The notes below the pieces were generated by a model, which saw only the letters and a list, made by a program, of their open reading frames with translations, had not been told where the DNA came from and did not search any database. Both the position numbers and the translations under genes were made by a program. Shown here piece by piece: positions 17,177 through 28,302 of a stretch of 46,866 nucleotides of DNA. The DNA is from an uncultured Acetobacteraceae bacterium. GTDB taxonomy: Bacteria; Pseudomonadota; Alphaproteobacteria; Acetobacterales; Acetobacteraceae. The stretch spans positions 1 through 46,866 of the forward strand of contig CALFNB010000039.1 of NCBI GenBank assembly GCA_937902425.1. Reading direction: 5' to 3'. Position 1 is the stretch's first letter, and each line of letters opens with the position of its first letter.

Positions 17177-19473
17177 GATTTCCGTTTGGCATCGCCGGTG
17201 CGGGAGTGGGCGAAATCGAGCGTCAGATCCCCGATGGCGAGCCACCGCCGCTGCCGGTGAACGATGCGCTGCGGGTGATCGGCAAGCCGGTGCGGCGGCA
17301 GGATGGGCGCGCCAAAGTGACCGGTGCCGTGCGCTTCACGGTTGACGTGAAACCGCCGGGCATGTTGCACGCTCGCATCCTGCGCTCGACGTCGCCAAAT
17401 GCGCGGGTGCGGGCGATCGACACCGCTGCCGCCGAGCGCCAGGCCGGCGTGCGCGCGGTGTTGGCGATCGCACGAAACGACTCCATTCTGCGTTATGCGG
17501 GTGCCCCCATCGCGGCGGTCGCGGCGACCACGCAAGCCGCCGCCGATGCGGCCCTCCGCCTGATCCGCGTCGACGCGGCGGCGTTGCCCTTCGTTGTCGA
17601 CATGGACATCGCGCGCCGTGCCAACGCGGCGCTGGTTTATCAGCCCGGCGAGGCGTTGCCGTTGAACGCGGTGGAAATCCCCGTGTCGGGCGCTCTGCCG
17701 CTGACCGGTAATGTGCGTGGTCCGGAGACTCTGGGCAGCCGCGGCGACGTCGAGCAAGGCTTCGCCGTGGCGGAAGTGATTGTTGAAGGCGAATATCGTA
17801 CGCGGACGCAGACCCATTGCTGCATGGAACCGCACGCGATCGTCGCCGACTGGCGCGCGGATGGGCTGACGGTCTGGATGTCGACCCAGTTCACCGCCGG
17901 CGTGCGTCGCGAACTGGCGCGGGTGTTCGACCTGAAACTCAGTCAGGTGCGCGTCAAGGTCGCCGCCATGGGCGGCGGATTTGGTTCGAAGTCGCAACTT
18001 GGCGTGTATGGCCAGATCGCGGTCATGCTGTCGCGCCAGGCCGGTGCGCCGGTGCGCCTGGTGTTCGACCGCGAGGAGGAGCATCTCGACAGCGGCAACC
18101 GTCCGGAGACCTGGCAGCAGATCCGGATTGGCGCGCACCGCGACGGGACGCTCAGCGCGATATCGTTGGTTGAATTTGGTTCGGCGGGCGTGGGTGTCGG
18201 CGCCGGCGTCGGCAACTTCGCGCAGACGCTGTACGCGTGCCCGAATTTCTCGTTGGCGCAGAACGATGTGTTCATCAATGCCGGCCGCGGCTCGGCGATG
18301 CGTGGGCCGGGCAACACGCCGGGCGCTTTCGCGATGGAGCAGGCGATCGACGATCTGGCCGGTCAGCTCGGCCTCGATCCGCTGGTGTTGCGCGATCGCA
18401 TCGATCCCAGTCCGGTGCGGCGGGAGGAACGTCGTCTGGGCGCGGCGAAGTCTGGCTGGGATCGCCGCCATGCGCCCGGCGCGGATACCGGCGCGACCAA
18501 ACGCGGCATCGGAGTCGCGCAATCGATCTGGGGCGCCAACGTTTATACCAATGCGTCGTGCGAGGTGCGCGTGTTGCGCGACGGCTCGGTGCTGGTGTTG
18601 TCGGGCGTGCAGGACCTCGGCACCGGCATCGGCACGATTTTGGCGCAGGTCGTGGCGGAGGAATTTGGCCTGCTCCCCGAGGATATCACGGTGCATATCG
18701 GCGACACCGACTTTCCGGCGGGACCGCCATCGTACGGCAGCCAGACCACGGCCTCGATCACCCCGGCGGCGCGGACCGCGGCGTGGAAGGTGAAGCAGGC
18801 GTTGTTTCGTCAGGTCGCGCCGGCGCTTGGTGCCACTCCCGAACAACTGGCGGCGCGCGACGGCAAGATCATCATTGGCAACGATCCGGCGCGCGGCATG
18901 AACTTCCGCGACGCCACCGCCGGGATGCGCACCGATCAACTGAGCGTGGTGGAGTCGCGTGCCGATGACTATGGCGGCTTTCGCCGGCGTTCCGGTGACA
19001 TGGCCGGCGCGGTGAACGACCTCGGCGGTGTGCAATTCGCGGAGGTTTCGGTCGATACCGAGACCGGTTCGATCCGGGTAGAGCGCATCGTCGCGGTGCA
19101 GGATTGCGGCCGGCCGATGAACCCGAAACTGATCGAGAGCCAGGTAATGGGCGGCGTGCTGATGGGCATTTCCTACGCGTTGCTGGAGGAGCGCGTGATC
19201 GATCAGCACACCGGCCGCATGATGAACGCCAATCTGGAGCAATACAAACTGGTGGGCCCTCGCGACACGCCGCCGATCGAGGTGATCGTGCTGGAAAACT
19301 ATCAGGGCCAGAGTGCCACCGATGCGTATGGCATCGCCGAGCCGTCCAATATCGCCACCGCGCCGGCGATCGCCAACGCCGTGTTCAACGCGATCGGCGT
19401 GCGGGTGCGGGAATTGCCGATGACACCGGCGACGGTGCTGGCGGCGCTCGGCCGGCTGCCGCGGAGGAGTTGA
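17173..19473 (+). CDS. paoC: Aldehyde oxidoreductase, molybdenum cofactor-binding subunit (PaoC/YagR type)
   Basis: The 766-residue protein is the catalytic subunit that hydroxylates aldehydes to acids at a molybdenum centre. Family motifs occur in order: KVTGAVRFTVD near the start, GAMGGGFGSKSQ-like MGGGFGSK, RGSAMRGPGNTPGAF, VQDLGTGIGT, GSQTTASIT and, near the end, GIAEPSNIATAPAIANA with the expected base-catalytic E near residue 723. It has no signal of its own and would be exported with the Tat-tagged small subunit. It starts within the stop of that gene (ATGA). Substrate range cannot be read; aromatic aldehyde detoxification is known for E. coli PaoABC. Confidence 0.93.
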   Translation: MRFPFGIAGAGVGEIERQIPDGEPPPLPVNDALRVIGKPVRRQDGRAKVTGAVRFTVDVKPPGMLHARILRSTSPNARVRAIDTAAAERQAGVRAVLAIARNDSILRYAGAPIAAVAATTQAAADAALRLIRVDAAALPFVVDMDIARRANAALVYQPGEALPLNAVEIPVSGALPLTGNVRGPETLGSRGDVEQGFAVAEVIVEGEYRTRTQTHCCMEPHAIVADWRADGLTVWMSTQFTAGVRRELARVFDLKLSQVRVKVAAMGGGFGSKSQLGVYGQIAVMLSRQAGAPVRLVFDREEEHLDSGNRPETWQQIRIGAHRDGTLSAISLVEFGSAGVGVGAGVGNFAQTLYACPNFSLAQNDVFINAGRGSAMRGPGNTPGAFAMEQAIDDLAGQLGLDPLVLRDRIDPSPVRREERRLGAAKSGWDRRHAPGADTGATKRGIGVAQSIWGANVYTNASCEVRVLRDGSVLVLSGVQDLGTGIGTILAQVVAEEFGLLPEDITVHIGDTDFPAGPPSYGSQTTASITPAARTAAWKVKQALFRQVAPALGATPEQLAARDGKIIIGNDPARGMNFRDATAGMRTDQLSVVESRADDYGGFRRRSGDMAGAVNDLGGVQFAEVSVDTETGSIRVERIVAVQDCGRPMNPKLIESQVMGGVLMGISYALLEERVIDQHTGRMMNANLEQYKLVGPRDTPPIEVIVLENYQGQSATDAYGIAEPSNIATAPAIANAVFNAIGVRVRELPMTPATVLAALGRLPRRS

Positions 19474-19476
19474 GCG

Positions 19477-20508
19477 ATGGACCGCTTCACCTGGCAGAGC
19501 GCACGTACCGTCGCGGAGGCCGCTTCGGCTGGCAAATGCACCGTCGCCGAGGCGATGCGCGCCGATACCGACGCGGATCGCGTGGTGATGAAGGCGGGCG
19601 GGATCGATCTGCTCGATCTGATGAAAGAAGGATTGCTGCGACCCACCCGCGTCATCAATCTGCGCGACATTCCTGGGCTTGATACGATCACCGAGGATGC
19701 CGCCGGCACGCGCATCGGTGCGCTGGTGACATTGGAACAACTGGCGGCGCACTCCATCTCGCGGCAACGTTACACCGCGCTCGCCGATGCGGCGGCGAGT
19801 TCGGCCACTCCCCAGATCCGGCATGTGGCGACCCTTGGCGGCAATCTGCTGCAACGGCCGCGCTGCTGGTATTTCCGTTCGGCGGCGCATCATTGCGCGC
19901 GCAAAGGCGGCGAGCATTGCTTCGCCTTCGCCGGTGAGAACCAGTATCACGCGGTGTTTGGCCATGACGGTTGCGCGATCGTGCATCCATCGACGGTCGC
20001 GACCGCGCTGGTCGCGTTCAACGCGCGGGTCGAGTTGGCGAACGCTCAGGGTGGGACGCGGACCGTGGCGCTCGAGGCGTTTCTGGTGGGGCCGGAGGTC
20101 GATGTTACCCGAGAAACGGATCTGCGTGCTGGTGAAGTAATGACAGCGGTGCTGTTGCCGCCGATGCCGGCAGGTGTGCGCTCGGTGTTTCTGAAACAGG
20201 CGGAACGGTTGTCATCCGACTGGTCGATCGCCGATGTCGCGGTGGTGCTGCAACGCGCGGCGGACGGACGTTGCCAGAACGTTTCGGTCGTGCTGGGTGC
20301 CGCCGCGCCGGTGCCGTGGCGCGCCCAGAAAGCGGAAGCCGCGTTAACCGGCCGGCTGATCGACGCGGCGGTGGCCAATGCGGCGGGTGAGGCTGCCATC
20401 GCCGGTGCCGAGCCGCTGCGCCGCAACGCTTACAAATTGCCGATCCTGGCAACGCTGGTGCGGCGTGCCGTGCTGACGGCGGCCGATGTGCGGGAGACCG
20501 TTCCGTGA
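19477..20508 (+). CDS. paoB: Aldehyde oxidoreductase, FAD-binding subunit (PaoB/YagS type)
   Basis: The 343-residue protein has the two FAD motifs of the family (AGGIDLLDLMK region and TLGGNLLQRPRC). Four cysteines at 130, 140, 148 and 166 form the insertion that binds a [4Fe-4S] cluster in PaoB and in 4-hydroxybenzoyl-CoA reductase, so an extra electron relay is likely. The ATG is 3 nt after the catalytic subunit stop, with GGAGG inside the end of that gene. It overlaps the nitroreductase start by 4 nt. The final electron acceptor in the periplasm is unknown; the coupled nitroreductase is a speculative partner, but it lacks an export signal. Confidence 0.92.
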   Translation: MDRFTWQSARTVAEAASAGKCTVAEAMRADTDADRVVMKAGGIDLLDLMKEGLLRPTRVINLRDIPGLDTITEDAAGTRIGALVTLEQLAAHSISRQRYTALADAAASSATPQIRHVATLGGNLLQRPRCWYFRSAAHHCARKGGEHCFAFAGENQYHAVFGHDGCAIVHPSTVATALVAFNARVELANAQGGTRTVALEAFLVGPEVDVTRETDLRAGEVMTAVLLPPMPAGVRSVFLKQAERLSSDWSIADVAVVLQRAADGRCQNVSVVLGAAAPVPWRAQKAEAALTGRLIDAAVANAAGEAAIAGAEPLRRNAYKLPILATLVRRAVLTAADVRETVP

Positions 20509-21167
20509 CGTCCATTCTGGTTCCAAGGCGTCAGGCCACGACCGGTCTGCTGGCCGCGGCGATCACGCCTGGCGTCGCGCCGGTTCAGGACCTCGCGCCG
20601 ATCATGTTGCCGGCGCCGCGCGCCGATTTTGGTTGCTCGTTGGCACAGGCGCTGAAGCAGCGCCGGTCGCAACGGGAATTCGCGCCGCGCCCGCTGCCGC
20701 CACAGGTGCTGTCGGAATTGCTGTGGTCCGCCTATGGCGTGAACCGGCCGGCGACGCAGGATCGCACCGCTCCGTCATGGCGGCATGCGCGGGAGACCGA
20801 AATCTACGCGGTGATGGCCGAGGCGGCCTGGCGTTACGATCCGATCGCGCATCGATTGATGCCGCATCTGGTGGGAGACTTCAGAGCCCAGACGGGTGTG
20901 CGGGATTTCGTCGCGACGGCGCCATTGACGTTGGTTTACGTGTCCGACGCCTCGCATATGGCTGGCGTTTCGCCCGAGGAACAGCGTCGCGTCGGCGCGG
21001 CGGACGTCGGTTTCATCGGTCAGAACGTTTATCTGTATTGCGCGTCGGAGGGATTGGCCTGTGTGTTCCGGGCCTCGCTGGACGCGGAGCGGCTCGCGCA
21101 TACGCTGAAGTTGGCGGAGTCCCGGTTCATCGGCTTCGCCCAGACGGTGGGGTATCCAAAGGGCTAA
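20505..21167 (+). CDS. Nitroreductase family protein (FMN flavoprotein), copy B
   Basis: The 220-residue product matches copy A at 5863 along the fold: RRSQREFAPRPLPPQVLSEL, LLWSAYGVNRP, SWRHA, QTGVRDFVATAPL and GQNVYLYCASEGLACVFRA. It starts with GTG inside the stop of the FAD subunit gene (GTGA) and ends in TAATG shared with macA, so it is translated as part of the operon. The first 40 residues are more variable and mildly hydrophobic, but I do not see a convincing Sec or Tat signal. The physiological electron acceptor is unknown. Confidence 0.88.
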   Translation: MTSILVPRRQATTGLLAAAITPGVAPVQDLAPIMLPAPRADFGCSLAQALKQRRSQREFAPRPLPPQVLSELLWSAYGVNRPATQDRTAPSWRHARETEIYAVMAEAAWRYDPIAHRLMPHLVGDFRAQTGVRDFVATAPLTLVYVSDASHMAGVSPEEQRRVGAADVGFIGQNVYLYCASEGLACVFRASLDAERLAHTLKLAESRFIGFAQTVGYPKG

Positions 21168-22384
21168 TGGACCAGCAGATCACGACATCGAAACCGCCGA
21201 TCGCCGCCGCGTCCGTGCCGGCGCGGACTGATCGACGTTGGCAGATGGGCGTTGGGCTGTTGCTTGTGCTGCTCGTGGTGGCGGGGGCGGTGTGGTGGGC
21301 GACGCGCAGCGACACCAGCGTCCGCTATACGACGGTGCCGCTCGCCCGTGGCGCCGTGACCCGCACCGTGACGGCCACCGGAACGGTCAATCCCGTGCTG
21401 ACCATCATCGTTGGCAGTTACGTCTCGGGCGTGATCCGGGAACTGTTTTGCGACTACAACACGCAGGTAAAGCAGGGCCAGGTCTGCGCCAAGATCGATC
21501 CGCGTCCGTACCAGTCCGTCGTTGACCAGGACAAGGCCAATCTTGATGTCGCCAAGGCACAACTGGAGAAAGACAAAGCGAATGTGGTCTATGCCCAGGT
21601 GAATTATGAGCGCAATCGGCAACTCGCGCTGAAGAATTACGTGTCGCGGGATGTCGCCGATATCGCCAAAAGCCAGCTTGATCAGGGGACAGCGCAGGTT
21701 GAACTTGATGCGGCCTCGATCGTGCTTCGCCAGGCGGAACTCGACGCCGCGACCATCAATCTCGGCTACACCGATATCGCCTCTCCGGTGGACGGCACCG
21801 TGGTGTCGCGGGCCGTCACCATGGGCCAGACGGTCGCGGCGACCTTGCAGACGCCAACTTTGTTTCTGATCGCCACCGACCTGACCAAAATGGAAGTGGA
21901 CACCAATGTCAGCGAAAGCGACATCGGTCCCGTCAAACCAACCAACCCATCCACCTTCACCGTGGATGCCTGGCCTGGGCGGGTGTTTCAGGGCGCCGTC
22001 GTCCAGGTGCGTCAATCGCCGCAAACCGTGCAGAATGTCGTGACTTACGATGTCGTGGTCGCCGTTGACAACACCGATCTGGCGTTGAAGCCGGGGATGA
22101 CCGCGTCCACCCAGATCGTCACCGATCAGCGCGCCGATGTGCTCCGTGTGCCGGATCAGGCGCTGCGTTATACGCCCGCCGGCGCCGCTCCCGGTGCGCC
22201 CGGTGCCGCGCGGATTTGGCTGCTGCGCGACGGCAAACCCATCGCGGTTCCGGTCGTTGCCGGTCTCGATGACGACAGCTTCACCGAAATTGTGTCGGGC
22301 GACGTGAAGCCGGGCGATCAGGCGATCACGGCCGAGCAGCGCGATGCCGCCGCCCATGGCGCGCTGCCGCTGCCGCGACTCTGA
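21167..22384 (+). CDS. macA: Periplasmic adaptor subunit of a MacAB-type efflux pump
   Basis: The 405-residue product has a cytoplasmic N-terminus, one membrane helix (about 27-44) and a periplasmic adaptor layout: lipoyl-like halves (TVTATGTVNPV and TDIASPVDGTVVSR) around a coiled-coil hairpin (about 118-205), then beta-barrel domains (VDTNVSESDIG, FTVDAWPGRVF, LKPGMTAS). This is the MacA/HlyD family, which links an inner-membrane transporter to an outer-membrane channel. It starts one base inside the nitroreductase stop and is followed by macB after 15 nt. No TolC-type channel gene is in the window. Confidence 0.92.
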   Translation: MDQQITTSKPPIAAASVPARTDRRWQMGVGLLLVLLVVAGAVWWATRSDTSVRYTTVPLARGAVTRTVTATGTVNPVLTIIVGSYVSGVIRELFCDYNTQVKQGQVCAKIDPRPYQSVVDQDKANLDVAKAQLEKDKANVVYAQVNYERNRQLALKNYVSRDVADIAKSQLDQGTAQVELDAASIVLRQAELDAATINLGYTDIASPVDGTVVSRAVTMGQTVAATLQTPTLFLIATDLTKMEVDTNVSESDIGPVKPTNPSTFTVDAWPGRVFQGAVVQVRQSPQTVQNVVTYDVVVAVDNTDLALKPGMTASTQIVTDQRADVLRVPDQALRYTPAGAAPGAPGAARIWLLRDGKPIAVPVVAGLDDDSFTEIVSGDVKPGDQAITAEQRDAAAHGALPLPRL

Positions 22385-22399
22385 CGCGGCGCGTCGGCG

Positions 22400-24490
<2,091 letters not shown>

Positions 24491-24505
24491 AACCCGCGCC
24501 TGGGC

Positions 24506-25435
24506 TTAATCGATCGCTTTGTGTAACAAGTCCACGGAACGGCGCACGCCTTCAATCGGTGGCAGCGCCAGATCCTCGTGCTCGATCGACAGCACGTCGT
24601 CATAACCAGCCCAGAGCAGGGCGGTGCAAAACGCTTTCCACCATGCCATGTCGTGACCATCGCCCAATGTGACGTAGGACCATGCGCGCTGCTCGATGCG
24701 GTCGGCAGGTGTCACATCGATCAGGCTGTTGATCGGCGCCACCGCCGGGTTGATCCGCGTATCCTTGGCGTGCACATGATAGATCGCGTTGCCAAGCGCC
24801 GGCACCGCGGCGAGCGGATCGGCCCCCATCCAGAACAAATGGCTCGGGTCCAGGTTGGCTCCCACGACCGGTCCCACCGCCTCCCGCAACCGAAACAAAG
24901 TACCGACGTTGTAAACGTTCTGCTGGCCGTGCAGCTCCAGGCATAGCCGTTCCACGCCCGCCGCGCGCGCCTCGGCGACGAGGCCGGTCCAGTACGGGAT
25001 CACCTGCTCCGTCCATTGCCAGTCCAGCACGCGCGCCGCCTCCGGAGGCCACGCCGTCGTCACCCAGTTCGCATTCGCATCTCCTGGGCCGCCCGGACAT
25101 CCCGACATCAGAACGACCCGCCGCACGCCCAGAATCCCGGCCAGCCGAATGGTCTTGCTGGTCACCGCGCGATGCGCCGCGCCGGACGCGCCCGGATGCA
25201 GCGGATTGCCCGAACAATTCAAAGCACTGATCGCCAGCCCATGCGCGGCGATCCGGCCGAGGAAGTCGTCCCGCGCCCGTTCCGACGCCAGCAATCCGTC
25301 GAGGTCGAGATGCGGCGCCGACGACCAGTTGCCGCAGCCGAATTCCAGAGTGGCGATGCCAAGCTCCGCCGCCGTGCTTAACAATTCCGCGAATCGTAGT
25401 GCGGGCAGTCCGTCGGTGACCAGTCCAATGCGCAT
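24506..25435 (-). CDS. Sugar phosphate isomerase/epimerase, IolH-like
   Basis: The 309-residue product is an AP-endonuclease-2-like TIM barrel (xylose isomerase-like family). Metal-site residues are recognisable: CLELHGQ, GANLDPSHLFWMGAD, YHVHAKDTR and SIEHEDL. It starts 3 nt after the iolG stop and is probably translated with it. Related enzymes epimerise or isomerise inositols and ketoses; IolH in inositol clusters has no firmly proven reaction. Length fits the family and no export signal is present. Confidence 0.85.
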   Translation of the reverse strand: MRIGLVTDGLPALRFAELLSTAAELGIATLEFGCGNWSSAPHLDLDGLLASERARDDFLGRIAAHGLAISALNCSGNPLHPGASGAAHRAVTSKTIRLAGILGVRRVVLMSGCPGGPGDANANWVTTAWPPEAARVLDWQWTEQVIPYWTGLVAEARAAGVERLCLELHGQQNVYNVGTLFRLREAVGPVVGANLDPSHLFWMGADPLAAVPALGNAIYHVHAKDTRINPAVAPINSLIDVTPADRIEQRAWSYVTLGDGHDMAWWKAFCTALLWAGYDDVLSIEHEDLALPPIEGVRRSVDLLHKAID

Positions 25436-25438
25436 GGG

Positions 25439-26425
25439 TTAAATCTCCGCTGGTTTTACTGTGCGGCCGGTACGTGCGGCCTCAACCGCCGCGTCGGCCA
25501 GAAGCAATGCACGCAATCCGTCCTCTCCGTTTGGCCGCGCCGGTCCTTCGCCGCGCGCCGCTCGCACGAAAGCGTCGAGTTCCGCGCGATAGGCCGCCGC
25601 GTAGCGCTCCAGGAAGAACGGCAGCACCGGGTCGGTGCGGAACCCTGACGCGGTGGCGACCTCCACTGTCGTTGGCATGACGTTTCCGGCGCGTAACAGG
25701 CCGCCGGCACCGTGCGCCTCGATCCGTTGGTCGTAGCCGTACGTCGCACGGCGGGAGTTGGAGATCTGACACAGCCGCCCCGAAGCGGTACGCAACGTCA
25801 CCACCGCGGTATCCACGTCACCGGCGGCACCGATCGCCGGATCGACGAGGCAGGAGGCCACCGCCGAGACCGCGACGGGCTCCTCGTCCAGCATGAAGCG
25901 CGCCATGTCCAGGTCATGGATCATCATATCGCGAAACAAACCGCCGGATGTCGCGACATAAGACGGCGGCGGCGGCGAGGGATCGCGGCTGATGATGGTC
26001 AGCAACTCCAGCGCGCCGATCTCGCCCGCGTCGAGCCGCTGTTTCAATAAGGCGAAATGCGGGTCGAAGCGCCGGTTGAAGCCAACCATCAGCAGCGTCC
26101 CGGCGCGGGAAACGGCGGCGAGGCAGGCGCGCACCCGGTCCGCCGCCAGATCGATCGGCTTCTCGCAGAATACCGCGCGTCCGGCGGCGGCGGCCTGCTC
26201 GATATAATCGGCGTGCGTCGGTGTGGGAGACGCGATCAGCACGGCGTCGGCGTGCATGGCGTCCGCGACAATCAATGTGCGAGTTCCGAGCGACGTGGCC
26301 AGCCGGCCGGCGGCCTCCTGGTCCGTGTCGGCGATGCCGGCGAGTCGCGCGCCAGGGTGGGCCGCGATATTGCCGGCATGGATGCGTCCGATCCGGCCGG
26401 CGCCGAGCACGGCGATATCCAGCAT
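25439..26425 (-). CDS. iolG: Inositol 2-dehydrogenase (Gfo/Idh/MocA family)
   Basis: The 328-residue enzyme would oxidise myo-inositol to scyllo-inosose with NAD. The Rossmann motif GAGRIGRIHAGN is at 8-19, the catalytic Lys is in FCEKPIDL, and MMIHDLDMARF supplies the family Asp/His pair. The frame starts at ATG 26425, 68 nt from the divergent iolD, so both can share a control region. Neighbouring iolD and iolE support the inositol assignment over other members of the family; the exact isomer oxidised cannot be told. Confidence 0.88.
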   Translation of the reverse strand: MLDIAVLGAGRIGRIHAGNIAAHPGARLAGIADTDQEAAGRLATSLGTRTLIVADAMHADAVLIASPTPTHADYIEQAAAAGRAVFCEKPIDLAADRVRACLAAVSRAGTLLMVGFNRRFDPHFALLKQRLDAGEIGALELLTIISRDPSPPPPSYVATSGGLFRDMMIHDLDMARFMLDEEPVAVSAVASCLVDPAIGAAGDVDTAVVTLRTASGRLCQISNSRRATYGYDQRIEAHGAGGLLRAGNVMPTTVEVATASGFRTDPVLPFFLERYAAAYRAELDAFVRAARGEGPARPNGEDGLRALLLADAAVEAARTGRTVKPAEI

Positions 26426-26460
26426 GGCGTTTCCTCTTTACCGGTTGTGTCTGGCCCAGG

Positions 26461-26472
26461 TTGTGTAGACAA
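26461..26472. promoter_or_regulatory. Candidate operator between iolG and iolD
   Basis: TTGTGTAGACAA is an inverted repeat (TTGT-N4-ACAA) in the 68-nt divergent interval, of the type bound by GntR-family regulators. A second TTGTGT lies 17 bases before it. No regulator gene is adjacent. Confidence 0.3.
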
Positions 26473-26493
26473 TTCCCGCCGGGAGGAACATGG

Positions 26494-28302
26494 ATGAGAA
26501 CGATCCGGCTTACCACCGCGCAGGCCCTGGTGCGCTACCTGGCAGCACAACGAGGCGAATCGGACCGTCCGTTGTTCGCCGGCGTGTGGGCCATTTTCGG
26601 ACATGGCAACGTCGCCGCTCTGGGTGAGGCGCTGTACGCCGTGCGCGACGTGCTGCCGACCTTCCGGGGCCATAACGAACAGGCCATGGGTCACGCCGCG
26701 ATCGCTTTCGCCAAGGCCACGCGGCGGCGGCGAATGATGGCGTGCACCAGCTCGATCGGGCCCGGAGCGAGCAACATGGTGACGGCGGCGGCGGTGGCGC
26801 ATGTCAATCGGTTGCCGGTGTTGTTTCTGCCGGGCGACGTGTTCGCGTCACGGCGTCCCGATCCGGTGCTGCAACAACTGGAGGACTGGGGCGATGGCAC
26901 TGCCTCGGTGAACGACTGTTTCCGGCCGGTATCGCGTTACTTCGACCGCATCGCGCGGCCCGAGCAATTGCTGGATGCTCTGCCTCGCGCGATGCGGGTG
27001 CTGACCGATCCGGCCGAGTGCGGGCCGGTGACCCTGGCGCTGTGCCAGGACACGCAGGCCGAGGCGATCGACTGGCCATCGGAGTTCTTCGCCGATCGTG
27101 TCTGGCGGCCGCGGCGTCCGCCACCCGATGCGCGCGAACTGGCTGACGCCGTCAGCGTATTGCGTGCCGCGCGGACGCCGCTGATCGTTGCCGGTGGCGG
27201 TGTATTGTACGCGGAGGCTGAAGGGCGGTTGTCAGACTTCGCGACGGCGCATGCGATCCCGGTCGTGGAAACGCAAGCCGGGAAGGGGATTTTGCCGGCC
27301 GATCACCCGTTCAATCTTGGCGCCATTGGCGTGACCGGAACCGCCGCGGCGAACCGAGCGGCCGAAGCGGCGGACGTAATCCTCACCGTGGGCACGCGGT
27401 TGCAGGATTTCACCACTGGCTCGCGCGCGTTGTTCCGCGGCCGGTTGATTGGTCTGAATGTCCAGAGTTTTGATGCGGGAAAGCATGGTGCGATGCCACT
27501 GGTCGCCGATGCACGGGAAGGTCTTGTTGGTTTGGATACGGCGCTGACCGGATATCGCGCACCGCCGGAATGGTCCGCTGCCGTGACGGCCTGGCGCGAC
27601 GAATGGACCGCCGCCGCCGGGTCGGTGACGGCGCCAGGCAACACCGCGATCCCGTCCGACGCCCAGGTGATCGGTGCCGTGCAACGCGCGGTGACGCCGG
27701 GGACGGTGGTTGTCTGCGCCGCCGGTGGCCTGCCGGGCGAGTTGCATAAATTGTGGCGCGCCGAGGGACCCGGCACCTATCACCTCGAATACGGCTACTC
27801 CTGCATGGGTTACGAAATCGCCGGCGGACTGGGCGTTAAACTCGCCGATCCCGCGCGCGAGGTGGTCGTGATGGTTGGCGACGGCAGTTATCTGATGCTG
27901 AATTCCGAGATCGCCACCTCGGTCGCGATGGGTCTGAAACTTACCATTGTGCTGCTGGACAATGGTGGGTTCGGCTGCATCAACCGGCTGCAACAGGCGA
28001 CCGGTGGCGCGCCGTTCAACAACCTGGTGCCGCATGGGGTCGATCTGCGCGCCCATGCCGCCAGCCTCGGTGCGCTCGCCGAACGTGTCGCCAGCCTGGG
28101 CGAACTGAACGATGCCGTGCGTCGGGCACAGTCAGCGTCACGTACTTCGGTCATCGTCGTGGAGACCGATCCCGGCATCAGTACGGCGGCCGGCGGGCAT
28201 TGGTGGGACGTCGCGGTCCCCGAGGTGTCGGCGCGGCCTGAGGTTCAGGTCGCGCGTGAAGCTTACACAGCGGCGCTCGCGGCACGGGACCGGCGCGCAT
28301 GA
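26494..28302 (+). CDS. iolD: 3D-(3,5/4)-trihydroxycyclohexane-1,2-dione hydrolase
   Basis: The 602-residue thiamine-diphosphate enzyme opens the ring of the trihydroxy-dione to give 5-deoxy-glucuronate. It starts with MRTIRLTTAQALVRYL, typical of IolD, and shows the cofactor-activating Glu in FRGHNEQAMGHAA, a middle nucleotide-like domain (ILTVGTRLQDFTTGS) and the thiamine motif GDGSYLMLNSEIATS near residue 462 ending in LLDN. ATG 26494 is chosen for the strong GGGAGGA upstream. It overlaps iolE by 4 nt and heads an operon that runs to 34314. Confidence 0.95.
   Translation: MRTIRLTTAQALVRYLAAQRGESDRPLFAGVWAIFGHGNVAALGEALYAVRDVLPTFRGHNEQAMGHAAIAFAKATRRRRMMACTSSIGPGASNMVTAAAVAHVNRLPVLFLPGDVFASRRPDPVLQQLEDWGDGTASVNDCFRPVSRYFDRIARPEQLLDALPRAMRVLTDPAECGPVTLALCQDTQAEAIDWPSEFFADRVWRPRRPPPDARELADAVSVLRAARTPLIVAGGGVLYAEAEGRLSDFATAHAIPVVETQAGKGILPADHPFNLGAIGVTGTAAANRAAEAADVILTVGTRLQDFTTGSRALFRGRLIGLNVQSFDAGKHGAMPLVADAREGLVGLDTALTGYRAPPEWSAAVTAWRDEWTAAAGSVTAPGNTAIPSDAQVIGAVQRAVTPGTVVVCAAGGLPGELHKLWRAEGPGTYHLEYGYSCMGYEIAGGLGVKLADPAREVVVMVGDGSYLMLNSEIATSVAMGLKLTIVLLDNGGFGCINRLQQATGGAPFNNLVPHGVDLRAHAASLGALAERVASLGELNDAVRRAQSASRTSVIVVETDPGISTAAGGHWWDVAVPEVSARPEVQVAREAYTAALAARDRRA

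Noticed and set aside
17131..19986. A 951-codon open frame antisense to the molybdenum subunit gene
   Set aside because: It spans three well-supported plus-strand genes and shows only the low-complexity Arg/His composition of a shadow frame.
20486..21166. An upstream extension of the macA frame through the nitroreductase gene
   Set aside because: The nitroreductase motifs are in the other frame, and macA has an ATG exactly at the nitroreductase stop followed by a normal adaptor N-terminus.
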